A stretch of DNA of 5,292 nt from Pseudomonadota bacterium (lineage in GTDB: Bacteria > Pseudomonadota > Alphaproteobacteria > Rhizobiales > Rhizobiaceae), in NCBI GenBank assembly GCA_023433855.1, contig JAEYTV010000137.1:1-5292 (forward strand), in the 5' to 3' direction. The notes beneath the pieces were generated by a model, which saw nothing but the letters and a program-made list of their open reading frames with translations, did no database searches and was not told the origin of the DNA. The stretch's first letter is position 1. Every line of letters begins with the position of its first letter. The translations under genes were made by a program, and so were the position numbers. Positions 1-5,263 of the stretch are shown one piece after another.

Positions 1-740
1 ACCGGAGACCGGCCCTCGATCGCGTCATCGCCGAAGAACGCAAGATACTCCGGGCGCTCGGTCTCGCGAATCGCAACATCGAGCCAGCCGAGATCGTTCA
101 GATCCATGGGGCGGGCGGGGCCCGAAGGGAAGGGGACGCCTGCGGTCTCGAGGAACTTTTTCTCCTCGATCAGGACCGCAATGGCGCCCCAGGGCCTGTC
201 ACCGTGTTGGGAAAGGACCGGCAGGACGAGTGTAAGGTGATCCGCCTGGGTTCCGCTGATCAGAGACGGCTGTCGCAGGTTGCTGGAGGATTTCAGATCT
301 CGGGCGAGCCGCGCAAGGTCGACACCGTCGGGCAGCCTGGAAGTGTTTCTTGTGGGGCCCTCGCGAGTAATGACGTTGGCCAGGTTGAAGCCCGGAGCGA
401 TCGCGACTGCGGAAAAATGAGCGACGCGAACCAGCTCCCTTTTCACCTGATGTTCGAATGCCTGCGCAGAGTGGGCTGCGTCTTCCTGGAAAGCATGCCT
501 GAGGAGGTCGCTGGAAAGCAGATCATCCTTGACACGGGAGGCGAGGCGCTGGGCAATCAGATTACCGGCCGTCTCCGTGGCGGTACGCAGCTCTTTGCGA
601 TGCTTTGTCGTGTGCCCCCGATCAACGACGAGGGCGGTCGCCATGACGGCCACCGCGATGACAAACGCCATGGTGGCGGGGGCCTTGGGATGGTGTAGCA
701 GGTGCCGGAGCCGGGAACCAGGGACGGGCCAGAATTTCAC
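1..740 (-). CDS. Membrane-anchored sensor protein with CHASE-like periplasmic domain (N-terminal part, cut by window edge)
   Basis: The minus strand is open for 246 codons from a GTG at 740 to the left edge, so the C-terminus is missing. An in-frame TAA lies upstream near 795, and GGAGG (751-755) sits 10 bases before the GTG, which fixes the start. A basic N-terminus (residues 1-23) is followed by one hydrophobic segment (about 24-39). A soluble region then runs to the edge and should be periplasmic. Its pattern resembles CHASE sensor domains: FEHQV (95-99), a P-G-F turn (116-118), PSLISGTQ (158-165), LVLPV (171-175), the WGAIAVLIEE strand (184-193) and FFGDDAI (235-241) followed by SPV. CHASE domains sense small extracellular ligands and usually feed, through a second membrane helix, a GGDEF/EAL cyclic-di-GMP module or a histidine kinase. 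Which output is present here cannot be seen. Assignment to CHASE is by pattern, not by search. A later ATG (codon 24, at 671) would start inside the membrane helix and is less likely. Confidence 0.8.
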   Translation of the reverse strand, partial: MKFWPVPGSRLRHLLHHPKAPATMAFVIAVAVMATALVVDRGHTTKHRKELRTATETAGNLIAQRLASRVKDDLLSSDLLRHAFQEDAAHSAQAFEHQVKRELVRVAHFSAVAIAPGFNLANVITREGPTRNTSRLPDGVDLARLARDLKSSSNLRQPSLISGTQADHLTLVLPVLSQHGDRPWGAIAVLIEEKKFLETAGVPFPSGPARPMDLNDLGWLDVAIRETERPEYLAFFGDDAIEGRSP

Positions 741-750
741 TCGCGCAGAC

Positions 751-755
751 CCTCC
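751..755 (-). promoter_or_regulatory. Ribosome binding site deciding the GTG start of the CHASE sensor gene
   Basis: The minus strand reads GGAGG at 755-751, then 10 bases, then GTG at 740. It is the only strong Shine-Dalgarno match near this gene's 5' end and supports the GTG over the internal ATG at 671. Confidence 0.6.
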
Positions 756-806
756 GTAGTCCGGTGACGTGCACGCTAGCCTACGTGGAAGGTCTTAATT
801 TGCATT

Positions 807-816
807 GAACCGGTTC
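807..816. repeat. 10-base perfect palindrome in the divergent intergenic region
   Basis: GAACCGGTTC is a perfect 10-base palindrome in the roughly 280-base gap between the CHASE sensor gene (minus) and the DUF1344 gene (plus). It lies 67 bases upstream of the sensor start and about 205 bases upstream of the DUF1344 start. It could be a regulator half-site pair, but a palindrome this short can arise by chance. No convincing -35/-10 pair was found around it on either strand. Confidence 0.3.
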
Positions 817-924
817 GGCCCTGCCAGAGACCCGCCATCATCCGGAATTGACGATTGTTATCTTGGCCCCGGTCCGTGCCGCTAGAGGGCTGGAAAACGT
901 TAAGAATTCGCTCACCACTTGTAC

Positions 925-954
925 CGAAAATGTCTTGGTCACGGGCAATTTTCG
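925..954. repeat. Interrupted inverted repeat upstream of the DUF1344 gene
   Basis: CGAAAAT (925-931) and ATTTTCG (948-954) are perfect reverse complements separated by 16 bases, about 70 bases upstream of the DUF1344 start codon. The spacing would suit binding of a dimeric regulator on one DNA face, or a loose hairpin. No regulator gene is adjacent, so a role is only a possibility. The rest of the 741-1021 gap shows no RNA gene or small coding region that I can support; a TTGACG at 848-853 lacks a matching -10. Confidence 0.3.
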
Positions 955-1021
955 CCACAATCCATCGGCTATCTGTTGGCTCGGAACGAAACACCCATTC
1001 CCTTGATCGAAGGCCACAGTC

Positions 1022-1282
1022 ATGCGCATCTTGATCACCGCCCTGCTTGCGACGGCCAGCGTTTTTTCGCCCTTGCGCAGCTGGGCGCAGAGCGCGGATG
1101 TGGAGGCGACCATCAAGTCGGTGGACACCGGAGCTCTGAGCTTCACCCTCGATGACGGGAAGACCTACAAGGTTCCCGAGGAATTCAACTTCGAGGGCTT
1201 GGACGCCGGAGTGAAGGTGATCGTGTTCTACACCGAGATTGATGGTCATCGGGTTGTGGATGACCTCGAGATCCTCGAGTAG
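1022..1282 (+). CDS. Small exported DUF1344-type protein
   Basis: This 86-residue protein starts with ATG at 1022, preceded by GAAGG (1009-1013) with 8 bases of spacing. Residues 1-22 form a Sec signal peptide: a basic start (M-R), a hydrophobic core (ILITALLATASVF) and a likely cleavage after SWA (20-22). The mature part is about 64 residues of alternating strands: VEATIKSVDT, LSFTLDDGKTYKVPEEF, VKVIVFYTEIDG and VVDDLEILE. This resembles the DUF1344 family of small periplasmic proteins common in rhizobia, where a short beta-barrel-like fold is expected. The biochemical role of the family is not known to me. No cysteines or metal-binding motif are present. The gene stands alone, divergent from the CHASE sensor and converging on the phosphatase gene with 22 bases between their stops. 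The family name is by sequence pattern; gene, start and export signal are more certain. Confidence 0.85.
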   Translation: MRILITALLATASVFSPLRSWAQSADVEATIKSVDTGALSFTLDDGKTYKVPEEFNFEGLDAGVKVIVFYTEIDGHRVVDDLEILE

Positions 1283-1304
1283 GCCGCACCGCCGAGTGTT
1301 GGGT

Positions 1305-1892
1305 CTAAAGCCACTCCAGGCGACCGGGACCCGTGTCGAACCTGAGGATCCGGTCCTGGGGAATATGTGCGGTAGCCGCATCGTCTTCGGCCAGATTGCC
1401 GATCAGTCGGAACAAGGAGCGGATGACGCCGCCGTGCGCCACGCAGATGGTGGGCCCCTCGACCGATTGCAGCCAAGCGCCTATGCGCCATGAAAGGATT
1501 TCGTAACTTTCTGCGGCCTCGCCTGGCGGGATGAAACTCCATTTGCCCCGCATTCGGGCCTCCGCCCGCTCAGGATCGGCACGGCTGATCTCCGCCAGCG
1601 TCAGGCCCTCCCAGTCGCCGAACGACAATTCCTTCAGCCGTTCGTCGGTCCGATAGCCAGCGGGATCACGATCCATGGCAGAGCGCAACCGCTCCATGGT
1701 TTCGCGTGCCCGCCAAAGGGGGCTTGCGACGAAATCGTAGTCCTCGGCACCACCGATCAGCTCGGCGAGACGAACACCGTTCTGCCTCGCCTGCCGCTGC
1801 CCCAGTGCGTTGAGGGGGATGTCCTTCTGTCCCTGAAGCCGGCCTTCGGCATTCCAGTCCGTCTGACCGTGGCGGATCATGTAGATGAGCAC
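1305..1892 (-). CDS. Histidine phosphatase family protein (phosphoglycerate mutase-like)
   Basis: This is a 195-residue enzyme of the histidine phosphatase (PhoE/GpmB/CobC-like) branch, which moves or removes phosphate through a phosphohistidine. With the GTG start at 1892, the hallmark RHG is at residues 7-9, with His8 as the expected nucleophile. SPLWRARET follows, with the phosphate-binding Arg at 61, then LKELSFGDWEG with the likely acid/base Glu88, and VAHGG with the second catalytic His at 153. All core residues are present, so it should be active. The substrate cannot be read from sequence: cofactor-independent small-molecule phosphatase is more likely than a glycolytic mutase. The start is GTG 1892, because AAGGA (1900-1904) lies 7 bases upstream of it but only 1 base upstream of the alternative TTG at 1898. 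It lies 19 bases after the fabI stop and is probably translated from the same message. No clear terminator follows it. Confidence 0.93.
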   Translation of the reverse strand: MLIYMIRHGQTDWNAEGRLQGQKDIPLNALGQRQARQNGVRLAELIGGAEDYDFVASPLWRARETMERLRSAMDRDPAGYRTDERLKELSFGDWEGLTLAEISRADPERAEARMRGKWSFIPPGEAAESYEILSWRIGAWLQSVEGPTICVAHGGVIRSLFRLIGNLAEDDAATAHIPQDRILRFDTGPGRLEWL

Positions 1893-1899
1893 GGCCAAG

Positions 1900-1904
1900 T
1901 CCTT
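1900..1904 (-). promoter_or_regulatory. Ribosome binding site deciding the phosphatase start
   Basis: AAGGA on the minus strand (1904-1900) is 7 bases from GTG 1892 and 1 base from TTG 1898. The spacing favours the GTG. It lies in the 19-base gap after the fabI stop, which points to reinitiation or coupled translation on a fabI-phosphatase transcript. Confidence 0.6.
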
Positions 1905-1911
1905 GCAGCGA

Positions 1912-2730
1912 TCAGTCCTTGACGACGGAGATGTCGGGAGCGTCGACGGCTTTCATGCCCACGACATGGTAGCCGCTGTCGGCATGGTGGGTTTCCCCGG
2001 TCACTGACCGGGAAAGGTCGGACAGCATATAAAGTCCGACGTCGCCAACCTCCTCGATGGTCACGGTCCGGCGCAGCGGCGCATTGTATTCGTTCCACTT
2101 CAGGATGTAGCGGAAATCACCGATGCCGGAGGCTGCAAGTGTCTTGATCGGTCCGGCGGAGATGGCGTTGACGCGAATGTTCTTCGGCCCGAGATCGACG
2201 GCCAGATACTTCACGCTCGCTTCGAGAGCAGCCTTCGCGACGCCCATCACGTTGTAGTTGGGCATCACCTTCTCGGCACCATAGTAGGTGAGCGTCAAGA
2301 TGGATCCTCCGTCCCCCATCAACTTCTCCGCGCGCCGGGCGACGGAGGTGAAGGAATAGACGGAGATCTGCATTGTCTTGGCGAAGTTGTCCGGCGAGGT
2401 GTCGACATAGCGGCCAGTCAGTTCGTCCTTGTCGGAGAAGCCGATGGCGTGCACCAGGAAGTCGATCTTGCCCCAGTGCTTCTCGACGTTGTCGAACACG
2501 GCATCGATCGTGGATTCGTCGCTGACGTCGCAATGGCCGGCCATGAAGGCGCCGAGTTCAGCCGCCAGCGGTTCCACCCGCTTCCTGAGGGCGTCGCCTT
2601 GATAGGTGAGGGCGATCTCGCCGCCCTGCTGATGGATGGCCTTGGCGATGCCCCAAGCGATGGAACGGTTGTTGGCAACCCCCATGATTATGCCGCGTTT
2701 GCCTGCCATGAGGCCGGAAGCCTGAACCAT
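1912..2730 (-). CDS. fabI: Enoyl-[acyl-carrier-protein] reductase (NADH), FabI type
   Basis: FabI reduces the trans-2 double bond of enoyl-ACP with NADH, completing each round of type II fatty-acid elongation in the cytoplasm. The 272-residue product (E. coli FabI: 262) is a complete short-chain dehydrogenase-like fold. The nucleotide loop is GVANNRSIAWG (17-27). TYQGD (42-46) carries the Gln that goes with NADH use in E. coli FabI, and CDVSD (67-71) follows. The active site is Y-x6-K, with Tyr159 and Lys166 in PNYNVMGVAK, plus Tyr149 in the YYGAE segment. RVNAISAGPIKTLAASGI (186-203) is the conserved substrate-loop stretch. Gly97, Met162 and Phe206 match the E. coli residues (Gly93, Met159, Phe203) whose changes give triclosan resistance, so the drug site looks wild-type. 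ATG 2730 is preceded by AGGGG with 7 bases of spacing. It lies between dnaJ and the phosphatase gene. Many rhizobia carry more than one fabI; whether this is the main copy is unknown. Confidence 0.97.
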   Translation of the reverse strand: MVQASGLMAGKRGIIMGVANNRSIAWGIAKAIHQQGGEIALTYQGDALRKRVEPLAAELGAFMAGHCDVSDESTIDAVFDNVEKHWGKIDFLVHAIGFSDKDELTGRYVDTSPDNFAKTMQISVYSFTSVARRAEKLMGDGGSILTLTYYGAEKVMPNYNVMGVAKAALEASVKYLAVDLGPKNIRVNAISAGPIKTLAASGIGDFRYILKWNEYNAPLRRTVTIEEVGDVGLYMLSDLSRSVTGETHHADSGYHVVGMKAVDAPDISVVKD

Positions 2731-2761
2731 GTGAAGTCCCCTGAAACTTTAGACGAATGCT

Positions 2762-2776
2762 GCCTATGGCATAGGC
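2762..2776. repeat. Perfect 15-base palindrome overlapping the candidate fabI -10 region
   Basis: GCCTATG-G-CATAGGC: two perfect 7-base arms around a single central base, 31 bases upstream of the fabI start codon. Its position over the candidate -10 element is where a repressor operator would be expected. No regulator gene lies in the window, so which protein might bind is unknown. On RNA it could not fold well, because the loop is too small, so a DNA site is the better reading. Confidence 0.45.
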
Positions 2777-2791
2777 CGCCCAGCCGTTCAA
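2763..2791 (-). promoter_or_regulatory. Candidate fabI promoter
   Basis: On the minus strand TTGAAC (2791-2786) is followed after exactly 17 bases by CATAGG (2768-2763). The -35 is good and the -10 is poor. Transcription would start near 2756, giving a leader of about 25 bases that carries the fabI ribosome site. If real, fabI and the phosphatase gene can be expressed independently of dnaJ. Confidence 0.35.
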
Positions 2792-2830
2792 GCAGCCTTC
2801 ATTCATCTCATGTTAAAGGACGTAATCAAG

Positions 2831-2852
2831 GGTGCGCGGGCGACCGCGCGTC
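2831..2852 (-). terminator. Weak candidate terminator hairpin after dnaJ
   Basis: GCGCGG (2834-2839) and CCGCGC (2844-2849) pair around the tetraloop GCGA, with three more wobble or normal pairs extending the stem outwards. It begins 17 bases after the dnaJ stop. On the minus strand the stem is followed by ACCCTTGATTACG, which is not a proper T-run. It could be a pause or partial terminator, or an RNA 3'-end stabiliser, rather than a full factor-independent terminator. Confidence 0.35.
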
Positions 2853-2868
2853 GTGCGAGGCCGCACCG

Positions 2869-3960
2869 TCAGACAAACAGACCGTGGCGCATGTGCCGCA
2901 TCAGGTCGGTCACCTTCTCGTTCGGCTTTTCCCACAGGATGATCCGCAGTTCGACGACGAGATCACCCCGGCCGCCAGCCCCGTCATGAAGCCCGAGGTT
3001 GCCCAGCCGAATCGTCTGATCAGAACCGGACCAAGCGGGGACGGTGATCTGCGTGCTGCCTTCGGGCGTCTCGACTGTCGTCTCGGTGCCAAGAACGGCA
3101 TCCTCCAGCGAGATGGGCAGAATGGTGTGGATATCGAACCCCTCGACCCGGAAGCGAGCCTCGCGGGCGACCTTCACCGTGACCAGCAGGTCGCCAGGTT
3201 TCAGTCCAGCGACCTTCAGGCCCTGACCCTTGATGCGAGCAACGTGACCTTCTGCCATGCCTCGTTCAAGGGCGAAGCGGACCTCCCGCTCGTCGGGAAG
3301 CTTCGCCGTGACGACGTTTTGCTTCAAGAGGTCCTCGATGGTAACCGTGACGTCGACCAGCAGGTCCGGCGCCCTCTCCGGCGCTGGGGCCGTGCCGCGG
3401 ATGCGCCGCACCAGGGCGGCGATGAGGTCCACTGCCATGACCGGAAGCGGGGGGCGTTCCCCGGGCTGCTCCGCTTGCGGTGCATCTAGCGGGTCAGCCG
3501 GCGTTTCGGCGGAGGTCTCCCTGCCGGACTTGGCTGCGTCCGCCGCCGCAGCGCCGAAGATCCGCTCCACCATGGCTTCTGCTGTCTCGCCGCCGCCACC
3601 TGGCTGGCCCGCGGCATCTTGCGGGGCCTGTGCGCGCTGAGCCTGCGCACGCGCCAGTTCCTCCATCACCTTCTCCGCGTTGGCCTTCGCCGCCTTGGCT
3701 CGTTCGGCTGCCTCGCGTGCGGCGCGCCGCTGCTCCATGATCGTTTGGTGCATCTCGGCGGCATGGTCGTAGCGTTTGCGGCGCTCCGGGTCCTTCAGAA
3801 CCTCGTAGGCTTGACCGACCTCCGCGAAGCGGCTCGTTGCAGACGGATCATCCTGGTTGTGGTCCGGATGCAATGTCTTGGCCTTGGTACGCCACGCCGC
3901 CTTGATCTCGTCGGCTGCGGCGTTGCGCTTGACGCCCAGGATGGAATAGGGATCACGCAT
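2869..3960 (-). CDS. DnaJ-type co-chaperone: J domain, Ala-rich helical linker, DnaJ C-terminal domain, no zinc finger
   Basis: This 363-residue J-domain protein should stimulate the ATPase of an Hsp70 (DnaK) and deliver client proteins in the cytoplasm. The J domain spans residues 1-66, from MRDPYSILGV to KDPERRKRYD, with the essential HPD at 31-33. A charged, Ala-rich helical stretch follows (about 75-112; EQRRAAREAAERAKAAKANA), probably coiled-coil. A Gly/Pro/Glu-rich linker runs to about 195. A client-binding DnaJ C-terminal region runs from DLLVDVTVTIEDLL (about 199) through KGQGLKVAGLKPGDLLVTVKV to RGDLVVELRIILW. There is no Gly/Phe region and no CxxCxGxG zinc repeat, so it is a CbpA-like (class B) protein, not canonical DnaJ. 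ATG 3960 is chosen because the J domain begins there and GGTGG lies 7 bases upstream. An ATG at 4032 would add 24 unrelated residues and has its purine run touching the codon. It lies 138 bases upstream of fabI on the same strand. Confidence 0.93.
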   Translation of the reverse strand: MRDPYSILGVKRNAAADEIKAAWRTKAKTLHPDHNQDDPSATSRFAEVGQAYEVLKDPERRKRYDHAAEMHQTIMEQRRAAREAAERAKAAKANAEKVMEELARAQAQRAQAPQDAAGQPGGGGETAEAMVERIFGAAAADAAKSGRETSAETPADPLDAPQAEQPGERPPLPVMAVDLIAALVRRIRGTAPAPERAPDLLVDVTVTIEDLLKQNVVTAKLPDEREVRFALERGMAEGHVARIKGQGLKVAGLKPGDLLVTVKVAREARFRVEGFDIHTILPISLEDAVLGTETTVETPEGSTQITVPAWSGSDQTIRLGNLGLHDGAGGRGDLVVELRIILWEKPNEKVTDLMRHMRHGLFV

Positions 3961-4115
3961 GTTTCGACCACCGGCTGCTTGGACGGAGCATCGATTTCGT
4001 GCCCCGCGAACCATTGCGACAACGCCAGCCATCCCTTTCGGGCTGATCTGGCAGGAAAGAAATCTAGGTGGGAACGTGTGAATCAGTGGTTACGCGAAAA
4101 GACTCGCAATTATTA

Positions 4116-4136
4116 AGGTAAACGAAGCGTTTACCT
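4116..4136 (-). terminator. Hairpin overlapping the lipoprotein stop codon, candidate terminator
   Basis: AGGTAAACG and CGTTTACCT are perfect 9-base arms around a 3-base loop. On the minus strand the first arm contains the TAA stop of the lipoprotein gene (4133-4131), and the stem is followed by TAATAATTG, which is AT-rich but not a clean T-run. It probably ends or attenuates transcription before dnaJ. The remaining 3961-4115 gap is assumed to hold the dnaJ promoter, but I could not pick a convincing one. Confidence 0.5.
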
Positions 4137-4544
4137 GCGGTCGAACGCGGTGAGCATCCAGTCGCCGCTGCCGGTGAGGCATGCCTGGCCGGAAAACATG
4201 GCGATCCCTTCGTAGGAATGCCGGGTTGTCGTGAAATCCCGACAGATGTGGCCGTCGCTTCGGGCCTCCCGTATCTCCGACACGACGCCCGCGCTTCCGG
4301 TGGCCGTGTTGGCCCAGGGCAGCGGCATGCCCGCCACTTTCGCAAGATCGGCGGACGTGACCGCATTGCGAACCGTAGCTTCGTCCGACAGTGCCGTCCC
4401 GCTCTGCTGGGAATGTGATGGGACCGTGCCGGTCGAGAGGCTCCGGTCGACCTTGTCCGAACCGCCGAACAGATCGAGACTGCTGGTGCAGCCGGAAAGA
4501 GCCGAACTGCCGAGGCAGAGCGCGACAACGTACTTTCCGACCAT
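4131..4544 (-). CDS. RT0821/Lpp0805-like surface lipoprotein
   Basis: The product is a 137-residue predicted lipoprotein. From ATG 4544 it has a short signal peptide ([14 protein letters not shown]) and a lipobox L-S-G-C with the lipidated Cys at residue 19. It should therefore be anchored to a membrane and face the periplasm or surface. A Ser/Thr-rich linker follows ([20 protein letters not shown]). The conserved C-terminal part contains [13 protein letters not shown], a [11 protein letters not shown] strand, [14 protein letters not shown], and the ending [17 protein letters not shown]. Two Cys in that part (residues 101 and 122 from this start) could form a disulfide. The pattern matches the RT0821/Lpp0805 surface protein family, whose function I do not know. 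A GTG at 4589 (AGGA 6 bases upstream) would add 15 residues rich in Lys and Arg and has the better ribosome site. I favour ATG 4544 because of the normal signal-peptide length and the promoter candidate at 4576-4604. The gene is divergent from pdxH. Confidence 0.85.
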   Translation of the reverse strand: MVGKYVVALCLGSSALSGCTSSLDLFGGSDKVDRSLSTGTVPSHSQQSGTALSDEATVRNAVTSADLAKVAGMPLPWANTATGSAGVVSEIREARSDGHICRDFTTTRHSYEGIAMFSGQACLTGSGDWMLTAFDRR

Positions 4545-4575
4545 CAACGGCCTATTTCTACGGCTCTTGGATTTT

Positions 4576-4604
4576 GTTATCACTACCACCTTGTGTCCTG
4601 TCCG
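4576..4604 (-). promoter_or_regulatory. Candidate promoter of the lipoprotein gene
   Basis: On the minus strand CGGACA (4604-4599), 17 bases, then GATAAC (4581-4576) match the sigma-70 consensus at 8 of 12 positions. Transcription would begin near 4569, downstream of the GTG at 4589 and about 25 bases before ATG 4544, so if real it excludes the longer start. The surrounding 4550-4640 stretch is visibly more AT-rich than the flanking genes, as expected for a divergent promoter region shared with pdxH. No good plus-strand promoter was found for pdxH. Confidence 0.35.
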
Positions 4605-4642
4605 ACCGCAATTCGGGCATTCCCGGGAGTATTTTAGTCAAT

Positions 4643-5263
4643 ATGTCTGAGAGCGGGTTAATAACTGGTGACTTCACCGAGGAGAACGAACCCTTCGTAC
4701 TCTTTGAATCCTGGTTGAAGGAGGCTGAGCGGACTGAGCTCAACGATCCCAATGCGGTGGCTCTCGCGACGGTCGACGAACACGGGATGCCGAACGTCCG
4801 GATGGTTCTCCTGAAAGGGTTCGATGAGAACGGCTTCGTTTTCTACACCAATTTGGAAAGCCAGAAGGGCCGCGAAATCCTCGGCCAGAAGAAGGCTGCC
4901 ATGTGCTTCCACTGGAAGTCGCTGCGGCGTCAGGTTCGTCTGCGCGGCGAGGTCGAGTTGGTGAGTGACGCCGAAGCGGATGCCTATTTTGCCTCGCGTG
5001 CGCGCGGCAGCCGCATCGGCGCCTGGGCATCGAAGCAGTCGCGGCCGCTCGAGGGGCGCTTTGCTCTCGAGAAGGCGGTGGCCGAATACACCGCGCGCTA
5101 TGCAATTGGAGAGATCCCGCGCCCGGGCCACTGGTCCGGCTTCCGCATAAAGCCGGTGTCCATCGAGTTCTGGCACGACCGGCCATTCCGCCTGCATGAC
5201 CGCATCGAGTTCCGCCGCTCCTCGCCGGAGGGCGCTTGGGAGAAGGTCCGAATGTATCCCTGA
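4643..5263 (+). CDS. pdxH: Pyridoxamine/pyridoxine 5'-phosphate oxidase
   Basis: PdxH oxidises pyridoxine 5'-phosphate or pyridoxamine 5'-phosphate to pyridoxal 5'-phosphate with FMN and O2, releasing H2O2; it is the last step of vitamin B6 synthesis and salvage. The 206-residue product (E. coli: 218) is a complete split-barrel flavoenzyme, normally a homodimer. FMN-binding segments are RMVLLK (53-58), [12 protein letters not shown] (67-78) and QVRLRGEVE (97-105). [11 protein letters not shown] (123-133) follows. [11 protein letters not shown] (161-171) leads into IEFW and then FRLHDR, where Arg183 and His185 match the catalytic E. coli Arg197 and His199. The ending WEKVRMYP is the family's usual C-terminus. 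ATG 4643 is chosen because the family's N-terminus begins there; the frame is open further upstream but that part is antisense to the lipoprotein gene. GGGAG (4625-4629) lies 13 bases upstream, a rather long spacing. No regulatory motif specific to B6 is visible. Confidence 0.97.
   Translation: MSESGLITGDFTEENEPFVLFESWLKEAERTELNDPNAVALATVDEHGMPNVRMVLLKGFDENGFVFYTNLESQKGREILGQKKAAMCFHWKSLRRQVRLRGEVELVSDAEADAYFASRARGSRIGAWASKQSRPLEGRFALEKAVAEYTARYAIGEIPRPGHWSGFRIKPVSIEFWHDRPFRLHDRIEFRRSSPEGAWEKVRMYP

Noticed and set aside
204..698. Plus-strand 164-codon open frame
   Set aside because: It is antisense to the CHASE-like sensor gene. Its translation has no recognisable family features, whereas the minus strand shows a membrane helix, domain motifs and a ribosome binding site.
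1265..1279. CTCGAG-ATC-CTCGAG hairpin at the end of the DUF1344 gene as a terminator
   Set aside because: The stem is only 6 bases, lies inside the coding region before the stop codon, and has no T-run on either strand. More likely it reflects codon use for D-L-E-I-L-E.
776..1381. Minus-strand 201-codon open frame across the DUF1344 gene
   Set aside because: Antisense to the DUF1344 gene, which has a signal peptide, a good ribosome site and family-like strands. The opposite translation has no hydrophobic core pattern or motif.
2449..3489. Plus-strand 346-codon open frame
   Set aside because: It runs antisense to the start of fabI and most of dnaJ, both of which carry full family motifs. Its translation looks like a GC-rich shadow, and it also spans their intergenic region.
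3961..4032. 24-residue N-terminal extension of the DnaJ-like protein
   Set aside because: The J domain begins directly at ATG 3960. The upstream ATG at 4032 has its AAAGGG touching the codon with no spacing, and the added residues resemble no targeting signal.
4621..4628. TCCCGGGA palindrome upstream of pdxH as an operator
   Set aside because: Eight bases is too short to be distinguished from chance in GC-rich DNA, and it overlaps the probable pdxH ribosome site.
4391..4642. 84-residue N-terminal extension of PdxH
   Set aside because: This part is antisense to the lipoprotein gene and is low in PdxH similarity. PdxH of this group starts at M-S-E-S-G-L, at 4643.
4658..5197. Minus-strand 179-codon frame within pdxH
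   Set aside because: Antisense to a complete PdxH with catalytic Arg and His in place; no independent support.
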